From: Neorhizobium alkalisoli
GTDB taxonomy: Bacteria; Pseudomonadota; Alphaproteobacteria; Rhizobiales; Rhizobiaceae
Reading direction: 5' to 3'
DNA: 64,000 nucleotides
Assembly: GCF_007829835.1 (NCBI RefSeq)
Contig: NZ_VIWP01000001.1
Location: 1,178,001 to 1,242,000 of the forward strand
Shown one piece after another: positions 28,131 to 37,148 of the stretch. The translations under genes and the position numbers were made by a program. The notes beneath the pieces are model-generated. The model was not told the DNA's origin, searched no databases, and saw only the letters and a list, made by a program, of their open reading frames with translations. How positions within the stretch are numbered: position 1 is the stretch's first letter; the number at the start of each line of letters is the position of its first letter.

Positions 28131-29105
28131 ATGGGCGGATATTTGCTCAGCCGGTCGCTCCAGACCGTGCTTACGCTTTTCGTCATGTCCGTACTGGTTT
28201 TCGCGGGGCTCTACCTCGTCGGCAACCCGGTCGACGTGCTGTTGAGCCCGACGGCGACGCCGGCGGAGCGGCTTCAGGTCATCCAGTCCTTCGGGTTGGA
28301 CAAGCCGGTCTGGGAGCAATACTGGCTGTTCCTGTCGCGCGCGCTCACCGGTGATCTCGGCAATTCCTTCGTCTTCAACCAGCCGGCGCTGACGCTCATC
28401 CTTCGCCGCATGCCGGCAACGCTGGAGCTTGCCTTCGTCGCCCTGATCATGGCGCTCGTTATCGGCATTCCGCTCGGCGTTTATGCCGGATTGAAGCCGA
28501 AGGGGCTCGTTTCCAAGTCGATCATGACCTTCTCGATCCTCGGTTTCAGCCTGCCGACATTCTGGATCGGCCTCGTTATGGTCATGCTGTTCAGCGTCAA
28601 GCTCGGCTGGCTGCCGGCATCGGGCCGCGGCGAGACCGTGCCGCTCTTCGGTGTTCCCGTCAGCTTCCTGACACTCGATGGTCTGTCACACCTGCTGCTG
28701 CCGGCGTTCAATCTGGCGCTGTTCAAGATCTCGCTCGTCATCCGGCTCACCCGCGCCGGCGTGATGGAAACGATGCAGCTCGATTTCGTCCGCTTCGCCC
28801 GCGCCAAGGGGCTGACCGAGCGGCGGATCGTCACCGTCCACGTTCTGAAGAACACACTGATCCCGCTGATCACCGTGATCGGCCTCGAACTCGGCTCCGT
28901 CATCGCCTTTGCGGTCGTGACCGAGACGATCTTCGCCTGGCCGGGCATGGGCAAGCTGATCATCGATGCCATCGGCGTTCTCGATCGCCCGATCATCCTC
29001 GCCTACCTGATGATCACGGTCGTGATGTTCTCGGTCATCAATCTCCTGGTCGACATCCTCTACTCGATCGTCGATCCCCGCGTTCGCCTTGAAGGAAATT
29101 CGTGA
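28131..29105 (+). CDS. Peptide-family ABC permease (DppB type)
   Basis: 324 residues from the ATG at 28131 with GGGAGG upstream. The N-terminal helix SRSLQTVLTLFVMSVLVFAGLYLVGNP and the EAA loop region FVRFARAKGLTERRIVTVHVLKNTLIPLITVIGLELG mark a DppB/OppB-class permease with six predicted membrane helices. The last codons overlap the next permease by TGATG. It pairs with the following DppC-type subunit to form the channel of the importer encoded in this operon. Confidence 0.88.
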   Translation: MGGYLLSRSLQTVLTLFVMSVLVFAGLYLVGNPVDVLLSPTATPAERLQVIQSFGLDKPVWEQYWLFLSRALTGDLGNSFVFNQPALTLILRRMPATLELAFVALIMALVIGIPLGVYAGLKPKGLVSKSIMTFSILGFSLPTFWIGLVMVMLFSVKLGWLPASGRGETVPLFGVPVSFLTLDGLSHLLLPAFNLALFKISLVIRLTRAGVMETMQLDFVRFARAKGLTERRIVTVHVLKNTLIPLITVIGLELGSVIAFAVVTETIFAWPGMGKLIIDAIGVLDRPIILAYLMITVVMFSVINLLVDILYSIVDPRVRLEGNS

Positions 29106-30043
29106 TGAGCAAGGATACTGCAACCACGAGCTCGGTGCATGCCGGGCAGGGTGGCGCGGCCAAGACCGCCTCGCGCTCGCCGTTCCGTCAGATGCTTTCG
29201 GCGCTACTGCATGACAAGCTGGCTGTCGTCGGGCTCGTCATCGTCACGATCTTTCTTCTGGCGGCATTGTTCGCGCCGCTGATCGCGCCGCAGAACCCTT
29301 ATGACCTCGCACAGCTCGACATCATGGACGGTCGCCTCGCGCCGGGATCGCAGAGCATGGGTGGAAGCGTCTATCTGCTCGGCACCGACGACCAGGGCCG
29401 CGATCTCCTGAGCGCCATCCTTTACGGCCTGCGCACCAGCCTTCTCGTCGGCATCACCAGCGCGCTGATCGCCCTTGTGATCGGCGCCTCTCTCGGCCTG
29501 ATGAGCGCCTATGTCGGCGGCCGGCTTGACTCGGTGCTGATGCGTATCGTCGATATCCAGCTCAGCTTTCCCGCCATCCTGATCGCGCTCATCTTCCTCG
29601 CCATTCTCGGCCAGGGCGTCGACAAGATCATCCTGGCGCTGGTGGTGACGCAATGGGCCTATTACGCCCGTACCATCCGCGGCTCGGCACTGGTGGAGCG
29701 CAAGCGTGCCTATGTGGATGCCGCCCGTTCGATGGCACTGCCCGACCGTAGCGTCCTCTTCCGCCATATCCTGCCCAACTGCCTGCCGCCGCTGATCGTC
29801 GTCGTTACCATGCGTGTCGCCTATGCGATCATGCTGGAAGCCACCTTGTCCTTCCTCGGCATCGGCCTGCCTGTGACGGAGCCGTCGCTCGGTCTCCTGA
29901 TCTCCAATGGCTTCGAATACCTGCTGTCCGGCGATTACTGGATCAGCTTCTTCCCGGGCCTCGCGCTGCTTCTGCTCATCGTTGCGATCAACCTGATCGG
30001 CGATGCCCTGCGCGATATCCTCAATCCGCGCCGGGAGGGCTGA
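29105..30043 (+). CDS. Peptide-family ABC permease (DppC type)
   Basis: 312 residues from the ATG at 29105 (a GTG three bases upstream is possible). A short cytosolic N-terminus precedes LVIVTIFLLAALFAPLIAPQNPYD, then LLGTDDQGRDLLSAILYGLRTSL, the DppC signature, and an EAA loop around YVDAARSMALPDRSVLFRHILPNCLPPLIV. It forms a heterodimer with the DppB-type protein just upstream. Its stop lies three bases before the ATPase start. Confidence 0.88.
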   Translation: MSKDTATTSSVHAGQGGAAKTASRSPFRQMLSALLHDKLAVVGLVIVTIFLLAALFAPLIAPQNPYDLAQLDIMDGRLAPGSQSMGGSVYLLGTDDQGRDLLSAILYGLRTSLLVGITSALIALVIGASLGLMSAYVGGRLDSVLMRIVDIQLSFPAILIALIFLAILGQGVDKIILALVVTQWAYYARTIRGSALVERKRAYVDAARSMALPDRSVLFRHILPNCLPPLIVVVTMRVAYAIMLEATLSFLGIGLPVTEPSLGLLISNGFEYLLSGDYWISFFPGLALLLLIVAINLIGDALRDILNPRREG

Positions 30044-30046
30044 GCC

Positions 30047-31888
30047 ATGACCGATACGATGAACAAGACGATGATCAACACCGTTAACAAACCCATCCTC
30101 TCGCTCCAGAACGTCTCGACGGCGTTTCGTGTCGGCGGCGAGTGGCGCAATGTCGTCAACGATATCAGCTTCGATATCGGCCCGAAGGAAACGGTCGCCG
30201 TGGTTGGCGAATCCGGTTCCGGCAAGAGCGTCACGGCCATGTCGATCATGCGCCTCCTGTCGCCCGGCAATTCGCGGATTACCGGCACGATCGACTTCGA
30301 AGGACAGAATCTCCTGTCGCTGCCGCTCGATGCCATGCAGAAAATCCGCGGCAACCGCATCGGCATGATTTTTCAGGAGCCGATGACCTCGCTCAATCCT
30401 GTTCTCAAGATCGGCGCGCAGATCACTGAGGTGCTCGTTCAGCATCGCGGCATGTCGCAAACGCAGGCGGAAGCGGAAGCCGTCCGGCTGCTTGAAAAGG
30501 TGCGGATTCCTTCGGCGAAATCGCGCCTTGCCGAATACCCGATGAATTTTTCCGGCGGCATGCGCCAGCGTGTGGTCATCGCCATCGCACTTGCCTGCGA
30601 TCCGAAACTGCTGATCGCCGACGAGCCGACCACGGCGCTCGACGTGACGATCCAGGCGCAGATCCTTGAACTGATCAAGACGCTGCAGGAAGAGGAGGGC
30701 ATGTCCGTCCTCTTCATCACCCACGACATGGGTGTCGTTGCCGAAATTTCCGACCGTACGGTCGTGATGTTCCGTGGCGAGCAGGTCGAGACCGATACGA
30801 CGCAAAACCTCTTTGCCGGCGCAAAACATCCGTATACGCGGGCGCTTCTGTCGGCTGTGCCACAGCTCGGCTCGATGACCGGCAAGGACCGGCCGCTGCG
30901 CTTTCCGCATGTGGACATGGCAACCGGCGAAATTGCACCGCCGAAGCCGACCGAGGACACGATCAAGCGCGATCAGCCGCCGATCCTGAAGGTGGATAAC
31001 CTCGTGACCCGTTTCCCGATCAAGCGCGGTTTTCTGCGCAAGACGATCGGCCGCATTCATGCGGTCGAGGGCGTGTCTCTGGAATTGCGCCAGGGCGAGA
31101 CCCTTTCGCTCGTCGGCGAAAGCGGTTGCGGAAAGTCGACGACCGGCCGTTCGATCATCCGGCTGACGCCGGCACTTTCGGGCGATATCCGTATCGACGG
31201 CAAGAACGTGCTGGATGCCGGCAAGAGTGAGCTCGCCGATATCCGCCGCGAAGCGCAGATGATCTTCCAGGATCCGTTCGAAAGTCTCAATCCGCGTATC
31301 CGCGTCGGCCAGGCGATTGCCGAACCGATGATCACCCATGGCCTCGTACGCGCCTCCGAAGCGAAAAACCGTGTCGGTGAGCTTCTGGAGCGTGTTGGGC
31401 TATCGGCCTCGATGGGGGATCGTTTCCCGCATGAGTTTTCCGGCGGCCAGCGGCAGCGCGTCTGCATTGCCCGCGCGCTTGCGCTTGAGCCAAAACTGCT
31501 GATCGCCGACGAATCCGTCTCGGCGCTCGATGTCTCGGTCAAGGCGCAGGTGATCAACCTGATGCTCGACCTGCAGGAGAAATACGGCCTCGGTTATCTG
31601 TTCATCAGCCATGACATGGCGGTGGTCGAACGGATCAGCCACCGGGTGGCGGTCATGTATCTGGGCGAGATCGTCGAGATCGGCCCGCGCCAGGCGGTGT
31701 TCGAAAACCCGCAGCACGACTACACCAAGCGCCTGATGGCGGCCGTTCCGATCGCCGATCCGTCGCGCCGTCAAGCCCGCCGTATCTCCAATGACGAGAT
31801 CAAGAGCCCGTTCCGTGCCGCCGATTATGTGCCGCCGAAACGTGTCTACGAAGAAGCCGGCGAAGGCCACTTCGTTCAGGTCGCCTGA
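30047..31888 (+). CDS. Fused DppD-DppF-type ABC ATPase
   Basis: 613 residues containing two complete nucleotide-binding domains. The first has GESGSGKSV, FSGGMRQRV and LLIADEPTTALD. The second has GESGCGKSTTGRS, FSGGQRQRV and LLIADESVSALD. Both carry the oligopeptide-permease ATPase tail (KHPYTRALLSAVP and QHDYTKRLMAAVP). One fused protein thus replaces the usual DppD/DppF pair. It energises the importer formed by the two upstream permeases and the binding protein. Confidence 0.9.
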   Translation: MTDTMNKTMINTVNKPILSLQNVSTAFRVGGEWRNVVNDISFDIGPKETVAVVGESGSGKSVTAMSIMRLLSPGNSRITGTIDFEGQNLLSLPLDAMQKIRGNRIGMIFQEPMTSLNPVLKIGAQITEVLVQHRGMSQTQAEAEAVRLLEKVRIPSAKSRLAEYPMNFSGGMRQRVVIAIALACDPKLLIADEPTTALDVTIQAQILELIKTLQEEEGMSVLFITHDMGVVAEISDRTVVMFRGEQVETDTTQNLFAGAKHPYTRALLSAVPQLGSMTGKDRPLRFPHVDMATGEIAPPKPTEDTIKRDQPPILKVDNLVTRFPIKRGFLRKTIGRIHAVEGVSLELRQGETLSLVGESGCGKSTTGRSIIRLTPALSGDIRIDGKNVLDAGKSELADIRREAQMIFQDPFESLNPRIRVGQAIAEPMITHGLVRASEAKNRVGELLERVGLSASMGDRFPHEFSGGQRQRVCIARALALEPKLLIADESVSALDVSVKAQVINLMLDLQEKYGLGYLFISHDMAVVERISHRVAVMYLGEIVEIGPRQAVFENPQHDYTKRLMAAVPIADPSRRQARRISNDEIKSPFRAADYVPPKRVYEEAGEGHFVQVA

Positions 31889-31899
31889 GGAAAGATGCG

Positions 31900-32775
31900 A
31901 TGATCGTCACCTTCGGCTCCATCAACGTAGACTTCATCTTCTCGCTCGCCGAGATGCCGCAGCCCGGCCAGACATTGCTGGCCAACGGTTTTCGCACGGA
32001 GGCGGGCGGAAAGGGCGCCAATCAGGCGCTGGCTGCTGCCCGCGACGGCGCTGATGTCGTCATGGTCGGCGCGGTGGGGCAGGATGCGCTGGCCGAGATT
32101 GCCTTGCAGAATCTGTCGGGCTCGGCCGATATCACCCGTGTTGCTCGTCTGCCGGAGCCGACGGGCTGCGCGTCCGTCTTTCTCGACGGGCAGGGCCGGA
32201 ACATGATCGCGGTTGCCTCCGGCGCCAATCTCGCCGTCTCGTCGGCTGCGGTTGACGAGGCCCTGCTGGGGCAGGCCAGCATCGTTGTCATGCAGATGGA
32301 AAACGATGTCGCTGCCATCGAGGCGCTGATCCGCCGTGTTCGCCATGCCGGCAAGATGTCGATCCTCAATCTGGCACCGGCCTTCCCGCTGCAGGAAGAG
32401 GTTCTTTCGCAGGTGGATCTGATCGTCGTCAACGAGGACGAGGCGGTGGCGCTCGGCGGATGGCTTGGTTGTGGTCCCTCGGCGCGTGCTCTGGCTGAAA
32501 GACTGCAGACCGGGGTCCTGCGCACGCTGGGCGGTGATGGTTCGGAGGCTTGTGTTTCAGGTGCGGATGTCCGGGTACCCGCCATGTCGGTCATAGTCAA
32601 AGACACGACTGCGGCCGGCGATTGCTTCGTCGGCGTTCTCGCATCCTCTCTCGATCGCGGGCTTTCCCTTGAAGCGGCCATGCAGCGGGCATCGCGCGCC
32701 GCTGGCCTTGCATGCTCCCGGCCCGGCAGCCAGGGCAGCATTCCGCTCCGGCAGGAAACGGATCTGGCCGGCTGA
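31900..32775 (+). CDS. PfkB/ribokinase-family sugar kinase
   Basis: 291 residues. GGKGANQALAAARDGADV near residue 36 is the sugar-binding signature of ribokinase. The C-terminal DTTAAGDCFVGVLASSL carries the anion hole and the catalytic aspartate (D of AGD). The usual motif is DTTGAGD, so the A-for-G change after the threonines is a small departure. It is the last gene of the operon, 11 bases after the ATPase. It fits phosphorylation of ribose freed by the two nucleoside hydrolases, feeding the pentose phosphate pathway. Its stop lies 10 bases from the convergent sugar-epimerase gene. Confidence 0.82.
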   Translation: MIVTFGSINVDFIFSLAEMPQPGQTLLANGFRTEAGGKGANQALAAARDGADVVMVGAVGQDALAEIALQNLSGSADITRVARLPEPTGCASVFLDGQGRNMIAVASGANLAVSSAAVDEALLGQASIVVMQMENDVAAIEALIRRVRHAGKMSILNLAPAFPLQEEVLSQVDLIVVNEDEAVALGGWLGCGPSARALAERLQTGVLRTLGGDGSEACVSGADVRVPAMSVIVKDTTAAGDCFVGVLASSLDRGLSLEAAMQRASRAAGLACSRPGSQGSIPLRQETDLAG

Positions 32776-32785
32776 TAGGCTTCAG

Positions 32786-33634
32786 TCAGAGCGGGTAGAC
32801 GGATCCCAGCACTGCGTTGGCGCTGTCGGCCACCTCGTCGCCATGGGTAAACAGTGGGCGCCAGGCTGAAACGCCGCGGGCAACATCCGGGCCACTCACG
32901 GCACTGGAAAAAGCCTCGGCGCCGATAATCTCGTTATAGCCGCTGTCCTTGAGGACCTGCAGCATCGGGTGAAAGTCGATCGCACCGCGGTCGAGCAGCC
33001 CGCGATCGTTCTGGTCCATCTCGAAATAGACGAGATAGGGCAGGGCGCGCTTCAACGCGGCCAGCATATCCGTTTCTTCCATGTTCATGTGGAACGTGTC
33101 GAGATGCAGGAAGAGATTGTCCGAGCCACTCATCTTTACGAAGGCGATGGCCTCGTCCACCGTATTGAACATGTTGGTTTCGTATCGGTTGAGGATCTCC
33201 ATCGCCAGCCGCAGCCCCATCGGCTTGGCGTCTTCGGCAAGCGTCGCAAGTGCCTCGGCGGCGACTTTGCGGTTCTCGTCGGTGGCGGCCGCCTCTGCCT
33301 TGCCGAACACGCCGTAGATGATGCCGCCCATATGATAGGCGCCCATGTCGCGGGCCAGTTTCAGCGATGCACGGTGCCGGTCGAGGCCACGACGGCGGAT
33401 CTCCGGATCGAGACTGGAAATATCCGCGTCAAGCGTTTGGGTCGCCGTGACGACCGGCGTGATGTCATGGGCGGAAAAGACCCTGTCGATTTCGGCCGGG
33501 TTGATCGTCGTGTGGTCGCGCATCGGGATGACGACGTGGTTGAACCCCTTTGCCGCTGCCTTCGGCGCGACGAGTTCGACCGCATCCGCCGCCCAGACCT
33601 TGATCCAGGCATAGGAGTGAATGCTTTTCTTCAT
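32786..33634 (-). CDS. Sugar phosphate isomerase/epimerase (tagatose/psicose 3-epimerase-like)
   Basis: 282-residue AP-endonuclease-2-type TIM barrel. Likely metal ligands lie in LAMEILNRYETNMFNT (first Glu), HLDTFHMNMEE (Asp and His) and IIGAEAFSSAV (last Glu), the E-D-H-E set of D-tagatose 3-epimerase relatives. RBS AAGGA precedes the ATG. It is the last gene of the minus-strand sugar-acid cluster, 46 bases after the mannonate oxidoreductase. It may convert an unusual keto-sugar into a form the other enzymes accept. Confidence 0.75.
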   Translation of the reverse strand: MKKSIHSYAWIKVWAADAVELVAPKAAAKGFNHVVIPMRDHTTINPAEIDRVFSAHDITPVVTATQTLDADISSLDPEIRRRGLDRHRASLKLARDMGAYHMGGIIYGVFGKAEAAATDENRKVAAEALATLAEDAKPMGLRLAMEILNRYETNMFNTVDEAIAFVKMSGSDNLFLHLDTFHMNMEETDMLAALKRALPYLVYFEMDQNDRGLLDRGAIDFHPMLQVLKDSGYNEIIGAEAFSSAVSGPDVARGVSAWRPLFTHGDEVADSANAVLGSVYPL

Positions 33635-33680
33635 GGCATGTCCTTTCGGCCCCGGCCTCTGCGGGAGATTTTTGGCGACC

Positions 33681-35108
33681 TCACCGGTCCAGATCGGCTT
33701 CGATTGCAGTCAGCTGTCGGGTAATCGCGGCCTTCCAGGTGGGTGTCGCCGTGAGTGCCGCCGGAAAGAGGCCCGGAACGGACAGGAAAGGCGAAACCTT
33801 GTCACCGCCCGCTCGTGCAGCAGCGGCTGCGGCAAGAAGATCTGCCGAGCGTGGGTCGTTCAAACTCTCCTGCCGCAACACAAAGGCCAGCCAGAGCGCC
33901 GTCACATAGGCAAAATCGTCGATGTCGCGCCCGCCGGACAGTGCATCGATGGCTGGTGCAAAGATGCGCTGCGGCAGTTTCTGCGAACCATCCATGGCGA
34001 TCTGTGCGGTGCGATGGGCGATGGCGGGACTTTTGAACCGTTCGATGAGCTGATCGATGTATCGGGGGATCTCTATGCCCGGCACGGGATCGAGTGTTTT
34101 TGCCGCCGTTTCCATATGGCGCCGGACACGCGCGGCATGCTGGTCTATCGCCATCACGTCGCGCACATAGTCGAGGCCGTGAAGCTGGCCAAGATAGGCA
34201 ATTAGGGAATGGGCGCCGTTCAACAGGCGCAGCTTCATCTTCTCGTAGGGCGCGACATCCTTGACGAACAGTGCGCCGGCTGCCTCCCAGTCCGGTCGCC
34301 CCGAGACGAAATGGTCCTCGATGACCCACTGGATGAACTCCTCGGTCTCCAGAGCTAATTGATCATCCGCGCCGAGGAGTTTTGCCGCGCGGGTGCGGGT
34401 CGCGTCGGTTGCTGCCGGTACGATCCGGTCGACCATGGTGCTTGGAAATGCAGCCTCTGCTTCGATCCAGTCGGCGAGCGCAGCGTTGCGGTGCTTCGCC
34501 ATTTCCAGCACAAGCCGTTCGACCACCTCGCCATTCGAGGGGAGGTTATCGCAGCATAGAACAGTGAAGGGTTTTATGCCGGCGGCACGGCGCCGGGCGA
34601 GACCCTCGACGAGATAGCCGATAGCTCCGGTCGGCCGACCGGGTTCCATCAGATCATGCGCCACGGCGGGATGGTTCCGGTCGAGCCCACCGGCTGCGGA
34701 ATCCAGCCCATAGGCCTTTTCGGTGACCGTCAGGCTGACGATGCGGATCGCAGGATCGGCAAGATGGTGCAGGACCGCGTCGGGATCGACGGACGCCGCA
34801 TATGCGCCGACGATCGATCCGACGACGCGAATGCTGTCGCCTTCGGCACGCCGTGTCGTGACCGAATAGAGCATGTCCTGCGCGTCGAGATCATCGACGA
34901 TATCACGGGACCGCAGGCTGACGCCGATTATGCCCCAGTCACCGCCGGAATGCCGCATGGCATCTTCGGTAAAGATCGCCTGATGGGCACGGTGAAAGGC
35001 ACCGATGCCGATATGGAGAATGCCCGGCCGAACGCCGGCCGGCATCGTGGCCTGATAGGCCTCCGGGTTGAGAACCACCGCCTTGCGCGTCAATCTCTCC
35101 ATGGTCAT
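33681..35108 (-). CDS. uxuB: Mannonate/fructuronate oxidoreductase (mannitol dehydrogenase family)
   Basis: 475 residues of the long-chain polyol dehydrogenase family. The nucleotide-binding N-terminus has HIGIGAFHRAHQAIF. The active-site block KMKLRLLNGAHSLIAYLG supplies the K-x(n)-N-x-x-H residues of this family. Fructuronate reductase interconverts D-fructuronate and D-mannonate with NADH. The start codon overlaps the uxuA stop as ATGA, which ties it to mannonate metabolism. A mannitol or arabinitol dehydrogenase would be the alternative; context favours uxuB. Confidence 0.82.
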   Translation of the reverse strand: MTMERLTRKAVVLNPEAYQATMPAGVRPGILHIGIGAFHRAHQAIFTEDAMRHSGGDWGIIGVSLRSRDIVDDLDAQDMLYSVTTRRAEGDSIRVVGSIVGAYAASVDPDAVLHHLADPAIRIVSLTVTEKAYGLDSAAGGLDRNHPAVAHDLMEPGRPTGAIGYLVEGLARRRAAGIKPFTVLCCDNLPSNGEVVERLVLEMAKHRNAALADWIEAEAAFPSTMVDRIVPAATDATRTRAAKLLGADDQLALETEEFIQWVIEDHFVSGRPDWEAAGALFVKDVAPYEKMKLRLLNGAHSLIAYLGQLHGLDYVRDVMAIDQHAARVRRHMETAAKTLDPVPGIEIPRYIDQLIERFKSPAIAHRTAQIAMDGSQKLPQRIFAPAIDALSGGRDIDDFAYVTALWLAFVLRQESLNDPRSADLLAAAAAARAGGDKVSPFLSVPGLFPAALTATPTWKAAITRQLTAIEADLDR

Positions 35109-36301
35109 TTCATCCCATGGGTGGCGTGGCTGAGCGCACGTTCGATGCCGCGCAGCTCCGCCAGCCCCTTGAGCCGGCCGATGGCCGGATAGCCCGGTTG
35201 GGCGCCGCGCGTCAGGTCGTCGAGAATTTCCTGGCCATGATCGGGGCGCATGGGGATCTGGTGATCGGCCCGTCCCTCGGCCTTGCGGCGCCGTTCTTCC
35301 TCCAGAACAGCAGCGACGACGGCTACCATGTCCGTATTGCCTTCCAGATGTTCGTCTTCATAGAAGGCACAGGGAGTGGTCGTGTCTTCGCGCCGCACAT
35401 TGCGCAAATGCAGGAAGTGGATGCGCGGAGCGAGCGTGCGGATCATTTCCGGCAGATCGTTGGCGGCACGGGCCCCTAGGGACCCGGTGCAGAACGTCAC
35501 GCCATTGGCCGGCAGGTCGACGGCCGCCAGCATTGCCTGGTAATGTTCCAGCGTCGACAGGATGCGCGGCAGCCCGAGCAGAGGCCAGGGCGGATCGTCT
35601 CCATGGGCGCAAAGCCGCATGCCGAGCTCGTCCGCCACGGGCGCGACTTCGGCCAGGAAATCGAAAAGCCGAGCCTGCAGTTTGGCCGCATCCATTCCGG
35701 AATACCGCTGCAGATGGCCGCGCAGCTCATCCAGGGAATAGACATCGGCCGAGCCCGGAAGGCCTGCCCCGACATTCTTCGAGATTGAGGTGATCTCCGC
35801 CTCCGTCATCTCGGAAAAGCGCCGCCTGGCTTTTTCGACCAGTGCCGGCTCGTAATTCTCTGCAGCGCCGGGTCGCTTGAGGACATGGATGTCGAACGCG
35901 ACGAAATCGACAAGGTCGAAACGCATCGTCCGGGCGCCATGTTTCGTGGTCCAGCGCAGGTCGGTGCGGGTCCAGTCGAGCACGGGCATGAAATTGTAGC
36001 AGACCGTTTCAATGCCCGCCGATTTCAGCCGGCGAAGCGTTTCCTGCCATGCCGCAACATGCGCCTTCCAGTCCCCGGTACCGCTCTTGATGTCCTCGGA
36101 GATCGGGATGCTTTCGACGATGTCCCATGCCAGCCCGCCGGCTCTGATCTCATCCTGTCGCCTGCTGATTTCCGCTTCCGGCCAGGCCGTGCCCGTCGGA
36201 ACGTGGTGGAGGGAGCTGACAATGCCCTGAGCGCCAGCCTGCGCCGCATCCTGCACGCTGACCTTGTCGATCGGGCCGAACCACCGCCATGTATGTTTCA
36301 T
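35105..36301 (-). CDS. uxuA: Mannonate dehydratase
   Basis: 398 residues beginning MKHTWRWFGPIDKVSVQDAAQAGAQGIVSSLHHVPTG, the canonical UxuA N-terminus. Conserved blocks include CYNFMPVLDWTRTDLRW, GMRLCAHGDDPPWPLLGLPRI, FCTGSLGARAANDLPEM and MRPDHGQEI. UxuA dehydrates D-mannonate to 2-keto-3-deoxygluconate in the cytoplasm using Mn or Fe. GGAG lies upstream of the ATG. It is the first enzyme gene after the ABC ATPase. Neither a KDG kinase/aldolase nor a uronate isomerase (UxaC) gene is in this window, so those steps must be encoded elsewhere. Confidence 0.9.
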   Translation of the reverse strand: MKHTWRWFGPIDKVSVQDAAQAGAQGIVSSLHHVPTGTAWPEAEISRRQDEIRAGGLAWDIVESIPISEDIKSGTGDWKAHVAAWQETLRRLKSAGIETVCYNFMPVLDWTRTDLRWTTKHGARTMRFDLVDFVAFDIHVLKRPGAAENYEPALVEKARRRFSEMTEAEITSISKNVGAGLPGSADVYSLDELRGHLQRYSGMDAAKLQARLFDFLAEVAPVADELGMRLCAHGDDPPWPLLGLPRILSTLEHYQAMLAAVDLPANGVTFCTGSLGARAANDLPEMIRTLAPRIHFLHLRNVRREDTTTPCAFYEDEHLEGNTDMVAVVAAVLEEERRRKAEGRADHQIPMRPDHGQEILDDLTRGAQPGYPAIGRLKGLAELRGIERALSHATHGMK

Positions 36302-36336
36302 CTCGGTATCTCCAAACTGTATCGTGTCTCGCGGGC

Positions 36337-36352
36337 GCCTGAACGGGCAGGC
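36337..36352. other. Small intercistronic hairpin between ABC ATPase and uxuA
   Basis: Stem GCCTG/CAGGC with a 6-base loop sits in the 61-base gap separating uxuA (starting at 36301) from the ABC ATPase stop (36363). No U-tract follows on the minus strand. It may set differential expression of transport and enzyme genes. Confidence 0.3.
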
Positions 36353-36362
36353 GGTCCGCCGG

Positions 36363-37148
36363 TCAGCCGTCCCAGCCGAGATGGCTCAGGAAGTCGCGTG
36401 TACGCTCGGCCTGTGGGTTGTCGAAGATCTGCGCCGCAGGCCCCTGTTCCACGATGTTGCCGCGATCGAAGACGACGACCCAGTCGGCGACGCGGCGGGC
36501 AAATGTCATCTCATGGGTGACGACGATCATCGTCATGCCCTCTTCCGCCAGGCGTTTCATCACGTTGAGCACTTCGCCGATCGTTTCCGGATCAAGCGCC
36601 GAGGTGGGCTCGTCGAACAGCATGACCTCGGGTTCCATGGCGAGTGCGCGGGCGATGGCGACGCGCTGCTGCTGGCCGCCGGAAAGATTGGCCGGGTATT
36701 TGTCGGCCTTGTCGGCAAGGCCGACCTTGTCCAGAAGGGCGACCGCACGTTTGCGCGCTTCCTGCTCCGAGACTTTCAGCACGGTGCGCGGGCCGACGGT
36801 GATGTTTTCCAGCACGGTCTTGTGCGGGAAGAGCTCGAAATTCTGAAAGACCATGCCCATGCGCTGGCGAACCTGGCGGATGCCGGCCTTGCTGGCGGGC
36901 AGGGGCTTGCCGTCGAACAGCAGCTCTCCACCCTGGATCTGCTCCAGGGCATTGGTCGTGCGCAGCAATGTCGACTTGCCGGATCCGGACGGGCCGATCA
37001 GGCAGACGACCTCGCCCTTGTTGACGCGCGCCGTAACCGATCCGATCGCGACGAATTCGCCATATTGCTTGCGGATGCTGCGGTATTCGACGACGGGCGT
37101 CTGATCGGCATTTTTCCTGTTCTGGATCTGTGCAGCCACGGTGCTCAT
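36363..37148 (-). CDS. Polar amino-acid-type ABC ATPase (GlnQ family)
   Basis: 261 residues from the ATG at 37148, which overlaps the upstream permease stop as ATGA; an ATG at 37163 is less likely. Walker A is GPSGSGKST, the signature LSGGQQQRV, Walker B VMLFDEPTSALDPE and the H-loop VTHEM. The GMVFQNFELFPHKTVLENI segment is typical of polar amino acid importers. With two His/Glu/Gln-type permeases and a type 3 binding protein it makes a complete importer. Sharing an operon with uxuAB is unusual for this class. Confidence 0.9.
   Translation of the reverse strand: MSTVAAQIQNRKNADQTPVVEYRSIRKQYGEFVAIGSVTARVNKGEVVCLIGPSGSGKSTLLRTTNALEQIQGGELLFDGKPLPASKAGIRQVRQRMGMVFQNFELFPHKTVLENITVGPRTVLKVSEQEARKRAVALLDKVGLADKADKYPANLSGGQQQRVAIARALAMEPEVMLFDEPTSALDPETIGEVLNVMKRLAEEGMTMIVVTHEMTFARRVADWVVVFDRGNIVEQGPAAQIFDNPQAERTRDFLSHLGWDG

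Noticed and set aside
29204..31339. A 711-codon minus-strand frame opposite the DppC and ATPase genes
   Set aside because: Antisense to genes with clear Walker and permease motifs; no RBS or domain of its own.
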